A DNA stretch of 64,000 nt from Thuidium tamariscinum (Eukaryota > Streptophyta > Bryopsida > Hypnales > Thuidiaceae), in NCBI GenBank assembly GCA_947034885.2, contig OZ019759.1, forward strand, positions 14,820,501 to 14,884,500. Direction: 5' to 3'. Below the pieces are notes generated by a model. That model saw nothing but the letters and a program-made list of their open reading frames with translations. It searched no databases and was not told where the DNA came from. A program made the translations under genes and the position numbers. Below, in pieces: positions 36,301 to 47,600 of the stretch. Position 1 is the first letter of the stretch. The number at the start of each line of letters is the position of its first letter.

Positions 36301-37210
36301 GCAAGGTGACCAACACAGTATGCCTTACGGAATTTGAGGTTGTCGGAATTGTGGATGTTTGTCGTCACTAGCTTGTACCACAAATGTCCGTCGTATTGCT
36401 TGTCCATTCCCTCCAAATTTCGCGCAACTGAAGAGGTTGAAGATGATCTGCAAGGAGGCAACTCAAAGATGATGTCACCATTGAAGAGTGGTGGTAGAAA
36501 ATAGAACCGATGGTGTTTCACGGATGTGAGATCCATGGACGACAATTTGTTTTTAGAGCGGTGCATCAATGCTAGTCTTTTCAAGCAGTCCATGATGCTC
36601 ACTCTCTCTATCAAGTGCGGGTGTAGTGGAGGGCGAGAAAATAGTGATGGTGATGGAGTGTTGGATGGTGTGCTTCGAGTGGACTCTATCTTAGCTTTCG
36701 TGTCTAGCGGAGTTTGCATGGAAGATAGTGTTTTCTGCATTCTCAAATTTAGGGATTCCCTTTTGGATTCGTTGGACAACTCTACAATGGGGTCCAATTT
36801 TTCTACCTTGACAAGATGGAGAGGTGCATTCTTGGGTAGGACATGAACAGTAGGGGGGGTGAAGAAGGTGAAAGCACATTTGCATTATAGGGCATATTTA
36901 CACTAGACACCGCTGATTGTCTACTCACAATTTCCGTGGAGGCGGCTAGCACAGCAAGGGGCAGTCCAAAAGCTCTATAATTTCCTGGGGCTAGGTACCA
37001 ACAGTACCCATCATCCTCTACACACTTTTCGACTGGAATAGATTCCACTAGTTCACCAGTATCGGACCTTTTTTCTTCCTCTATGTATATAGATCGCTCT
37101 ACAAACTTGAAGTGGACATATAGTAGATGACAAAGTACCCTAGCCTTCCCCTAATTATGAACCGGAAACACAAAGGGAACCTCGTAACCATCTACTCTGA
37201 TGCAAGCCAT
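33313..37210 (-). pseudogene. MULE-like transposase of element 2, decayed, SWIM finger deleted
   Basis: Exon 1 runs 37210-35048 (start MACIRVDGYEVPFVF) and exon 2 starts at 34511 (KLNLEEMVDLLSCNL) and ends at the stop 33313-33315. Landmarks match element 1: CVGHLACENPDCDFL, FDHVRQVQEWSTMACHVYD, FKGFMADSAMANW, RTCLLHW. Lesions seen: a stop in the N-terminal part (near 37154), a small insertion and frameshift near 36245, a TAG after YLAIRS near 35155, frame breaks near 34000-34060, and stops near 33718 and elsewhere. Near 33411 the sequence jumps from LLPFP to DVYEDKFIHAPSYNFNELKL, so about 150 bp containing the whole CxC...CxH finger are missing. It cannot make an active protein. Confidence 0.88.
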
Positions 37211-37929
37211 TTCCAACGTGCATGCTCATGTGCAAAGAGACTGTAAAAAAATGCAGTATCAACTAGAAGGGAATAGAGTGGCTATGAGTTGCACAGTGTA
37301 TTGAAGAATATTTTTGTAAAAGTGAAGAGAAGGATGAAGAGAGCCTACTTCTGATGACTAGGTACCTTCTACATTTTTTAGGGAGATCCATGATTCATTT
37401 CACCATTGTGCGTAGATCAAATTTGAATTCAAATATAGGCATCAATGCCCCTTCATCGAATCCCGTTTGCATTATGAGTATCCCATATTAGCGGGTCAGC
37501 CGTGGCGCATAAAAAAAAATGTAAATTAGCCGTCCTAAGCAAATTTTGGTTAGATTGTAATATTGTAAAGTGGATGGCGGCCCCGTAGCATTAATAGTGT
37601 CCAACGTAGATTTTAGTTTAGATTTATTTGAGGGACAACTGGTGGTTTGGAATGTTTTTTCAAATGATCCCCTTGCATTAATGACCATCCATTGTAATGA
37701 TGAGGTTGGCCCTTGATTTTTGAGCCATGCACATTGAGCCAGCCCGGGAATTTGAATTCCCCGTCACGACATGACGGGCTCTTCCATTAAATCTTCTTTG
37801 ATGTGGGAGCAGACCCCCAAAAATTCTATCATAAATTGGCTGGCTGCGAAGTATACTAATGAAGACAAGGGCTTCCCTAAGTACTTCAAAGACAAGGCTC
37901 ACTTTATTTCTAATTCTAAGGGTTCATTA
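37211..37929. other. Divergent promoter region of element 2
   Basis: Non-coding interval between the divergent transposase gene and basic-protein gene. No TATA box or other signal could be assigned with confidence. Confidence 0.4.
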
Positions 37930-38333
37930 GTGCATGGTGAGGGAAGTTATCATTTAGGTTTTAGTCATGAAGATGTCATGCCTTGTTCCATGTCCCCATG
38001 CTGGAAGATGAGGAGAGTTTTTCCCCTAGTAGTGTGAGAGTTGCGAGGAGGCGAAAAAAAGGTAGTTCATTATTGTTTTCGAATTCAAAGGCACTCCGTA
38101 GGTTTAGGATGAAGCATGCGAAGAAGAATTTGTCCAAAAGTAGTCAGCCCTCTCCATTTGACTTGCGCAAGATCTTGAGGTATGGCGAGGAGGGCATTGT
38201 TGGAGATCCCAAAGTCCGCAATCAGAGGTCTATGGCTGGTGGAGAGAATTCCGACGGCAACACTAGCAGGCGTAGCCAAACTAGAGATGAGAGACGTGCC
38301 AACCCGACTCAAGTGAGCATATCATCATTGTAG
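37930..38333 (+). pseudogene. Small basic protein of element 2 (homologue of 25485-25946)
   Basis: The frame 37983-38333 encodes MLEDEESFSPSSVRVARRRK, then GSSLLFSNSKALRRFRMKHA and DLRKILRYGEEGIVGDPK, aligning with the element 1 protein through the arginine-lysine run, the F.S.S.ALRR.RM block and an acidic, Gly-containing tail. The reading frame shifts near 37985 relative to upstream sequence (SYHLGFSHEDVMPCSM), so the copy may be broken at its start or an intron may lie there. It is transcribed away from the transposase gene, as in element 1. Confidence 0.6.
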
Positions 38334-39731
38334 TATTTGTGTTTTCTACGGTTTGATGAAACTTTGTCTAGATTTCAGTTCATGCATATTTTTGAAGGAA
38401 GGGGACCAACCAGTGAGTGCCATGATATGAATTGATAGCAATATTGTAATTGTGATAGCCATTGATTTGAGATTATTGAGTGATTGGTTTGTAGTGGTCA
38501 AAGGATTTTCGAGTGTACCTAAAAAACTGAAAAAGTAAGGCAACTAGGCTGGCAATTCATGTGAGGCTGGTTTGGTTTCAATGTTTAGGATGATTTAGAA
38601 ATCTAGGAGCATAACTAGGACAATTCAGCACAATAAACTTTCCACGTAGGTAGGTTTATAAGTTGAAAGTTATTTGAACAGCAAAGCAGAAGTAGATTAC
38701 ATTTGTAACATTGCCTTTCAAGATTGGAATTATAGTAGTAAATGTGCTGTTCCACTTTGCGGGATCGAAACATGATTACTACGGTAGTAGTCAATAAAAC
38801 CTAAGCAACAAAACGTTTGATCCATTTACACATAGAACATGTAAATTGGGAATGAGAGCACTTCCATCATTTGAGCTTGTTCATGTTCCCTATATTTTTT
38901 TGGTCACAATAGAGGGTCCTCCACTATAGGTAGTCATAGATAAGAGAAACGGGCATAGGAAGATTATAACTATAGTCTACTTTACAACACATAGAACAAA
39001 TAATAACAAAGTAATAACAAATTAAGTTATATACACATTCACGTTCAGTAATATAGAAATCAAATACTAGAGTTAAGAATGAAAAAATATTAAAAAAAGA
39101 TCCATGGAACAATCAACTCTAATTGGAATAAATTTATAAGCAATATTAATATATTAAAGAAGAATAAAATTCACTTATTAGAAAACTGAAAATAATTTTA
39201 AGCAAGCGCAAATTGTTTTATATAATTAATAAAATTTTAAATAAAATTTAAATGAATTTTTAAGAAAATAATTAAAAATAAAAAAATCGCAGCCCTAGGC
39301 CCCGCAGCGACCTGTCGCCACTGTGTAGCACCACTATTGCGGACTGGCGGTAGACTGCATTGCTGAGGCTCGGAGCCCCATGCCTTATGCATCCATCAAA
39401 ATCAATGACGTAAAATTGGATCGGAGCCCCACGCCTTTGTCAAATCCAATGTCTAAAAATTGGATACTTCGAATGCGGCCGACTCCGTGTATTGACACAA
39501 ATAATTGTCAATTAATTCATCTAAATTCGAAAAGATTTGACTCTGAGGTCCGCACCCTCTCCCTCGTGTGCATGGGCACTCACATAAGGTGCATTACCTT
39601 GTCTCCCGACGTGTTAGAGTCCTCTTCATAGCAATCATGAGTGTGTCGATGTGTGAGATTCTTGACGTGAATTCCTATTTGTTTTGTTTGCCTCCATGTA
39701 CAAGTGTGAGGGAGAGGGCGAGATGCGGACA
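38334..39731. other. Non-coding stretch of element 2
   Basis: AT-rich to 39280, then more GC-rich, with a short direct repeat CGGAGCCCCA(T/C)GCCTT (39371, 39422). No exon recognised. Confidence 0.45.
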
Positions 39732-39883
39732 ACTCAATCACGGGCTCGTGAGGGAGAGCACACACCACGACAAGAGCGCACCAGCAACCATGTTGAGGAC
39801 ACCAACACCCCCGAGGTACACCCTTCTTTGATCAAGTCATGGGGGCGTTGGTGCCTCCCCACATTGTTACAAGCAGATCAGTT

Positions 39884-40385
39884 TAGACCATCACGATGCA
39901 ACGTTTCAAGGGTGCGGGCTTGGCCACCGCGCCCCCCCCATCACGCGGCCACCCGGACCTCGTGCCATGCCGCGAGGTGGCAATCTTTTTTTTTAGTTCT
40001 CATTGTGATTGAGGCATCCAGCTTGTCTAGCCACGCTCGCTTAGGGTCCTCGGAGGGAGAGAAGGTCCCTCACGTGCTTAGAAAAAAAATTTTGAATTTG
40101 TTTGGGGTTCCAGTTTCGGGGGTGGCACCAAGGCCACTCCAAAGCTTAGTCGGTGCCGACTGATGGTTGGGGTGGCTTGGTGCCACTCCCAAATTCGGGT
40201 CCCTCGGAGTCACCACGTGACCAGACCATCACGAGGCAGGGCTCGTGGAGCATGGGCTTGGCCACTGCAACCCCCCACCACCACGCGGCAAACCTACCTT
40301 GCGCCACACCCCGAGATGGCAATCGTTTTTTTATCTCTTATGATGCATGTGGCATCCAGCTTGGGCCACGTCGCAAGGGTCGCTC
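39884..40385. repeat. Direct repeat pair (about 160 bp) flanking a palindrome
   Basis: 39884-40045 and 40226-40385 share the order 'gggcttggccac', CCACCACGCGGC-like words, 'gaggtggcaatc' / 'gagatggcaatc', an oligo-T tract and 'gcatccagcttg'. They lie about 342 bp apart and are among the most GC-rich parts of the window. Confidence 0.65.
40104..40204. repeat. Palindrome P7 (about 100 bp), GTCGGTGCCGAC centre
   Basis: Inverted repeat centred at 40154/40155. Arms include GGGTGGCACCAAGGCCACTCC against GGGTGGCTTGGTGCCACTCC and end in GGGGTTCC / GGGTCCC. The centre differs from the CGGATCCG family by two bases and it sits in the intron that is homologous to the one holding P2-P4. Confidence 0.75.
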
Positions 40386-42278
40386 TCATTATCTTGGAAT
40401 CAGATTTCGGTACATGTTTTGAGGCATAACCTTGGAATGCCATTACTCATTTCTTACTTGTTTGGCATATCTGAGTAAAGGTATTGATGTTCATCAGGGC
40501 GCTGCCGGCTGCAAAGGCCATGGTCTCCACGCTCAAGTCCAAGACGAAGAAGGTGCATCTGAAGCGAAGACTCCCAAGGATGATGATGACATGGTTGGCA
40601 AATCTGAAGATGAAGAAGAAGGGGAGGAGGAAGAGGATCTGGTAAGATTTGAAGACATCATGAGTGCAACAAGTCATGCTGCAGATGCCTTGGATGTCTC
40701 TATGCTCAGTTGCAATACCAATTGGCCAGGTCACTTTATTGCGGGTTTCATTCGCAAGTGCAAGAGGGCCGAGTTTTCTCTCGAGAGTTCTGAGACCAAG
40801 TATAGCTTGGAGCCGCAGACACACACCTCCATTGTTAGTCCAGAGTTGCAGGAGTTAAGTGACTCAGGTGATAGTAGTAGACTGCATTTTGAGGGAGAGC
40901 TCATCATTATTCTCAATTCGGACTCAAATATAGACAATGAGGTTGATGTTGTTAGTATTTGATGGGCGCCATAGCTTGCCCATGTTGTTCTCAAAGCTCC
41001 TTGAGCCTACTACTCAATGACCGTTTTTTGGCAATGAAGACACTAGTCATCTTGGACTTCAATTTCGATGTAAAGGGTTCACTACTTTGGCTCTTAAGGA
41101 CCAATGATGTCTTGTGCATTCCTTCAATGTCCCTTCTCTTTTTGAGTGATTGAATTGGATTTGCAGATGGATGTCACATCGGGAGTTGAAAGGCAAGAAG
41201 ACAAAATCATGGAGACTCTGGGAAGCGAAGAAAACATCCAACCCAACATTAGGGGGGATGGAGACTTCAGTCAACCTAGATTGGGGGTTGAAGAGGATGT
41301 GGAGATGTTAGGGGGAGATGACATGGCTGACGATGAAAAAAAGGACCTCATGAAAAATGACCTCCCGAGGCTCTAGAAGGTGGACTCCGTCGCCACCATC
41401 AATGCCTTGAGGATGAAGCCCGAGAAAACCTTCCAACTCTCCATTCCTCTTTGTAGGATGGTCGCCATGCCCATGGTAAGGCCCACCCTCTCATGCAACA
41501 TCCAATTCCTTGAGAGGGAATTCACAAGTGGATATCGAGATAGCACGGTCGTCTTCTACGTGTCCACCACCAATGAGGTGGGAGAGTCCTTGTAGTTCAC
41601 CAAGGAAGAAATGGAGGAGTGGAGCCCTCTCTGGAAATAGAAGAATGCGGAGTTTGAGGACATCTTGGATGCTAATCCGGCTCTCCAATACCTCAAGAAC
41701 TCCAAGTTCTTTGTTTGTGACGGAAACCACGGACTCCTTGCATGGATGAACATCATTTCCAGAATGCATGCCAACAACTGTGAAAAGCACTATGCGGTGG
41801 ACAGCATTCTCTTGAACACGAAGGAGAAAGTTGAGCTCGTCATGCAAGTCATGCACGACATCAACAAGTGAGTGCATGAAAACAACTCTTCTCTTTCTTA
41901 CTTGTCTTACATACATTGTTTTCCAATTGCATCTTGTTCTCCGCAATGCCAAACAATTCCTACCTTATTTGAGTTGGATGGACCATGCAAATTGACAAAG
42001 GACTCACACGTCAAAACCAACCTTGTATACACTCTCTATTGGGTGTAGAAGTATGGCCTGGTACCCATGGAGAGGTTCAATGAAATGCTCAGGCCCTTGG
42101 AGAGAAACAAATGAATTGCACACCCAACGAGAAGAACGTGGTACTCCATGCCTGTAGAGGTCTTCACTTCCTTCGTCTTCAGGGTAAGACTCTCCAAAGG
42201 CCTCTCCTTTGCGTGTGGTCTCCATTTTTGGTTTATGCTTTGGTTTCTTACATTTACGTATGGAAAAAATGTGGAAAT

Positions 42279-42496
42279 CACTAGTAGAATCCCTTGTTTA
42301 TCTAGACATGGGTTGTCTAACTTGACACTGTTTACCTAGACGTTCAATGTAGCAACTTCATGTTTTTTTGTCAACATTGACATCCATTGTAACATCTTCA
42401 ATGACAAAAAAACATGAGGTTTCTACATTGAACATCTAGGTAAACAACGTCAAGTTAGACAACCCATGTTTAGATAAACAAGGGATTCTTCTAGTG
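42279..42496. mobile_element. Foldback MITE with CACTAG ends, 218 bp
   Basis: Almost the whole element is one inverted repeat: arms of about 95 bp start CACTAG(T/A)AGAATCCCTTG and run to an oligo-T/oligo-A pair around a short loop. It lies in an intron of the broken ParB-methylase gene. Flanks 'gaaat' and 'gaatg' show no clean duplication. Confidence 0.85.
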
Positions 42497-43719
42497 GAAT
42501 GGACAGCAACAGATTGCCATGGCGGTAGATGCAGCGGTTCGGAGGTACACGGAGACGACCCCACATAAGAATCAAACCACATAGGGGGAAGTTCTTTCCA
42601 TGAGGGTGGAAGCCAAGGAAAAGAATGCCAAATTGTACGTGAAGATGATCAAGCTCCTCACTGCTGCCAATCTTGCTCATGGAACGAGATTCCTTGAAGA
42701 GGTCAGTAGCATCGCTTCATTGATCAAGTCTTCTCACTTTCATTCTTCCTCACGTTTGAAATGAAATTCAATGGCTTTGTGGTTGTCTAGGTGGAGAGGC
42801 ATTGGAGCTCCAATGAGGTGCCTGAAATGACACTCGAGAAACTCTAGATGGTGGCCACCTGCAACACCATGCCATACCACAAAATCAAGTTCCTCAAGTG
42901 GTGGAACGCATCTGGGCCATCTCGTGATGCAAAGAAGTTCCCGGCCAAACCAGTCGCTAAATCACACCTTGGACCATTCCTCAACAAGTGCCACTGGTAT
43001 GCAGGGGTAAGTGAATTCGCTTAAACAAACTTACATTCATGTTGGTATTTTTTTAGATGGAAGTGCTTGTGGCTACTCTCTTTGCATCTAGAGTTTTCGT
43101 ACATGAAATGGACTTCTCTTTCTAAGCAACATTTTGAATAAATCGAGGATGCCGCAGTCAAATACTTCGATGGGGTGGTTAGACATGACAATCTCAAGAT
43201 CAACATGAATTTTCCACAATAGCCTGAGGCATTGCGAGACTACATCGAGGGATGGAGGAGGAAGATTTGGGACCAAGGATTTGGACCTATCTTCAAAGGT
43301 GCTAATAACTTCAAGAAAGGAGATTCATTCATGAATTACGAAGGCTCCAACCTAGTGGTCCGAAAAGTTATTTTCTGGTATGCTTCTAACATTAGTCAAT
43401 GTTTTCTTGAAATCATTTGTTTTATCCTTCGACCATACTACTCACTATTCTTTCATGCTTGTTGTGGAAAGACATACCATTTGAAACTAAACAAGACATC
43501 GGGTGCTAGATTTTGTTACTTCTCTTTATACCTTGAGTTGATCCTCATGGTAGGTACTTCAAATATGAGCTCCAAGGAAAGGGGGCAATTGAACGAAGGG
43601 ACTTGCCACCTTTCTTGTCCTCATGGTTGGACCGCAACTCCACAGATTGTATATTCTCTGCGAACCAGCTACGCATGTTCACCACTGCTCATTTCAATGG
43701 AGGGGCCTTGTATTTGGAC

Positions 43720-46700
43720 TGATCAAGATGGCACTTGGAACTCTGGGTCCATTTTTCGCAAATAAATTGCAAAATCTAGCTAAAAATACAAGAAAAAGAC
43801 ATAAAAAAGAGTATTGAAGGAGTTTTGGTGGTAGTTTCTACCAAAATGGTGAAGAACCATCTTAGGAGGTGGAAAATTCCTAATTCTAGGAATTTCTATC
43901 ATTCTAAGTCTTAGAAGTAAGTTTGAGTGAAGATTTAGTAATTCCGAGAGAAATGAGGGAATGGGAGTTAGTCAACCCTAGTGTCTATCTGTGCAAAATC
44001 AAGCTTTTAAGGATGCACATGACATACTGACTAAGCCAAAAAAGTCTACTACGAGCCTGGAAGGTTTACCAAGGCCTAAATTCGATTTTAGGATAAATTG
44101 AATTTAGAAATAAAACAATTACGTGTGACTTGGGGAATTGGAGTTTCACGAGATGAAAGATGGAGGAATTGGAGATTGATGACTACAGAGAGGTGTTCCA
44201 AGGGTAGGAGCATGCCAGGAGCGAACAAGAATCAAACAATTGTCCAAAATTTTCGGATATCGGGAATTAAATTATCTAGTTGGACAAAGTAATTCCAAAT
44301 TACTAAAAATAGACAAGTGCAAGGTTGCGTGGAACTTACATTGAGAATCTAGGAGTGCCCTAGATGTTACCCAATTTATTTCAGATTTTTTCGAAATTCC
44401 ATGTTGACTCCATGGAAAGTCAACCATACATAGAAATGTTCGTAAATTCTTAGAAATTATGTATGATGCAATAAAATCTCACTAAAAATCAGGATAGATT
44501 TTTGTGTGCTTAATAAGTGCCTAGTCAAGTTTGAAGACATTCCAACATTCCTAACTACTAGAACCGACATCGACATTGAATTTCAATGGAATTTATAATT
44601 TGGCAGCGGGTTGACCGGCGTATCAGGAGCGAATGATGTCCAATTGACACAAATAAAGAGACATTCCTTGCTCTCACAGACATTCCTAACGACCTTGGCC
44701 TGATTGATTCATCATAATGCGCAAATCATAAAAGTTAGATTTTTGACTTTTAATTGGAGTTACTGTAATTCCGATTTGGGCGCGCAAACAGCCTAGGAAT
44801 GAGGGGTAAGGAGTCCCTTACGCTAATTGGGGTCTTTTGAAGACAATGGCGGAGACAGTTTTCCGTTTTAAGTTGTTCCCTAAAAGATAGAGAGGGTCAG
44901 CTCTTAGTTTGACTTTTTAATCGTTAATTGTGGTTAATTAAAAGTGATTTTAGAAATATCTCTTGGAAAATCAAAGATTGGATTTGGTCAAGATCTCTTT
45001 CTTGTGTAAAAAGCCATCTTTGGGCTAAAGAAAGACAATTTTCAAAATAACTTTTGGTTAATTTGCAAAATATCTACGTAAATTAGGGTTAATTTCAAAA
45101 TATCTTGGGTTAAGATTTTAGATTTGATTTGGCCAAGATTTCATTAGCTAAATGGGGATGTTTCTAGAAATTTCCACCATTAAATAAGTATTATTTTGAA
45201 ATTACATTAGGGTAGTTTAGGGGTAGAAATAACAAAGTGTTTTCACTAGCAATTTACCGAGGAGGGCCCAGCCATGGGTATATAAGGGCCCCCCTCGAGG
45301 TTGCCAGTACCCTTTTCTTTTGTGCATCGACACTTTGTTCTTCTTTCGTGCTATCGACGTGGTCGGGGCACCACTTGGACCAAAAGATTTTGGCCAAGTT
45401 TTGTTTGTGTTTATTGAACTTTGAAGGCCTAAGGCCCCTTCAATTGATTCTCATTCTCTTACATGCAAGAGGCTAAACCTCAAATCCTGGTTAACTATTG
45501 TCCTGTGGAAATTTCAAGCATCGAGTACCAAAGTTCGGTTCAAACACTGTCATGTGTACCTCCTTTTGCAAATTAAATCCTCAAAATACGATATGACAAA
45601 ATTCCATACGGCGAAGCTTTGAACGCTTACCCGTTGATTAAGTGTGGAAAACAAAATAAGTCATCACTCCAAAACTAAAGTGTGAGTGAGGGAAGTAGTG
45701 GCTAAAAGTTCTTTAAGTATTTAAGATTCCACACCGTTTGGAGAATCCATGAAATAAGCAACACCTTAAGGCCTCCCAAACCAAACATTTTCAGTTCCTT
45801 GTGTGGCTTAACCATCCTAACCAAACTCCATATGCTCATAGGATAGGAAGTTGATAGGAAGTTGATATTTCCTTAAAACATAGAATTGTTAGAACATTAG
45901 TGTTTTTTTATCCTTGAACTAGTTTATCTTCTTTTTAGTCAAAATCAAAATCATAAACCAAAATTTGGAACCAGCTAGAGGCCGAAGCCAGTAAAGCCAG
46001 AGCTAGGAATGTTGAGCCAGCAGACCGCAAGGGAGTCCGGGTATCAGTAAGGTCGAGCCAGCAGGCCGTAAGGGAGCCGGATATCAGTAAGGTCAAGCCA
46101 GAGGCCACAAGAGAGTCCGGGATTGGGAAGTTGGGAGTCAGGGACTGGGTTGAAAATCGATGAGTTGAGAATCACATTGAAACCACAAAATTTGATTTTT
46201 CTCAAAAATCATCGGGTTGGCAGTGGTAGCCACAACCCCAAAACTTTTTTTTTTATTTTTACAAAAAAACCCAAACTTTGAGGTCTCAAGAATTTCCCAC
46301 TACAATACACTCAATCTTCTAACGCCATAGCCATATCTCTCTCAAAATTGTTGCAAAAACTCCACAAAATAAGAAATAATGAGAAAGAAGGGAGGGAATT
46401 ATGAAGATTAAGGTGATGGAATCCCAACATAAGAAGCAATTCACATTAAAAAATTCATTTCCATGAAATAACACTATTAAACTTGATTCTTATTCTTTAG
46501 GGGTTGACCTTTGAGAATAAAAAACCAATTTCTTTAGAATAATACTATTAGGATTATTCTCGTTCTTTAGGAATGTTCTACATTCTTTGGTAGTTAGTTA
46601 TTAATTAGATTCTTAAAAGGTTTGGATTTTGTTGGTTTTGTTTTGTTAGGCCTAATAAGCCAAAAGGAAAACAACAAATTGACAACCATTTTCTTTAAGA

Positions 46701-47600
46701 ATTAAGGGAAATTTAAAATTGATTAGATTTGAAAATATTTGAAGATAATTTTTGATTCAAAATAATTAATTTCATCTAATAAGCCAAAAAGGAATAGGAC
46801 AAATTGACAATGAATTTCTTTAAGCATTAAAGGAAATTTAAAATTAATTAGATTTGAAAAGATTTTATGACAATTTTCGATTCAAAATAATTAATTTCAT
46901 CTCGAATTTAGAATATTAAATTAAAACAAAAGAAAAAAAACTAACAATAACAAAAGACTAACAATTAAATTAAATTCCCATTACTCTTTTAGAATAGATT
47001 ATTTGCTAGGGGCTTAATCAAATAGGTAGACTAAGTTAATTTGCAGTATTTTCCAATTACTGAGAAATTAGGATAAAAAAGAAATACGCAATTAGTTTAG
47101 AGCTATATCACCATTAGTTTTTACCAAGATAGATTTAATTTACCAACAACGTGAGAATTATTATGGATTAGATGGAGAGCCATGATGATTTCAATGGCGA
47201 GGTCATCGGAGAATACCTTCACATGATGATGTTTGACGACAGAACCATAGAGATTTATGCGGAAGAGGTAAACCGATCCCATTTGATTTTTATTCTCGTT
47301 ATTTTACTACTAAGTTTTTTTTTACCGAATGCTTGGATTTAGGATTAGACAAAATTGCATTTGACAAGATAGGATAGGATAGGATAGATTAGTCTTTGAA
47401 ATAGAATTAGGAAAATTTACCATAAAGGTTTGAACTAACAACAAACTCTGGTAGTAAAAGTAGTACTAAAAAGACGTAATTAAAAGTGTTCATTGCTTGG
47501 AAGGCACTCTTAAAACACCCGAATAAGAGGAAGTATCAAATTAGACATAGAACTCGTGTGACAGACTTTTAGCTCAAGGGTGGGGTTAGAAGCGCTTACA
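43720..47600. mobile_element. 3.9-kb unidentified insertion in an exon of the element 2 methylase gene
   Basis: The exon reads LYLD up to 43719 and resumes with CFVGFTYESEVEL at 47601, matching WYLDCPISYTHPSEVEL in element 1, so the interval is an insertion. It begins TG and ends CA, and only AC appears duplicated at the junction. It holds no convincing coding sequence. A TATA-like GGGTATATAAGGG lies at 45276-45288. TG...CA ends suggest an LTR-type or solo-LTR/non-autonomous retroelement, but no LTR pair was found. Confidence 0.6.
46008..46122. repeat. Short tandem repeat, about 41-bp period, three units
   Basis: Units share GAGCCAGCAG(A/G)CCG, AAGGGAG and GGTATCAGTAAGG words. It lies within the 3.9-kb insertion. 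Confidence 0.7.

Larger units (their letters stand above)
39732..40962 (+). pseudogene. Acidic protein gene of element 2 (homologue of 22153-24334)
   Basis: First exon about 39732-39814 encodes MRTTQSRAREGEHTPRQER and ends before a GT (GAG|GTACAC). Second exon about 40498-40962 encodes DEEGASEAKTPKDDDDMVG, an acidic run, EDLVRFEDIMSATSHAADAL, and an acidic end VDVVSI then TGA. Both exons match element 1. This copy has no obvious internal stop, but the rest of element 2 is decayed, so activity is unlikely. The intron holds a palindrome (40104-40204) and two GC-rich 160-bp direct repeats. Confidence 0.55.

Noticed and set aside
43720-47600. Classic LTR retrotransposon
   Set aside because: No direct terminal repeats, primer-binding site, polypurine tract or polyprotein could be seen.
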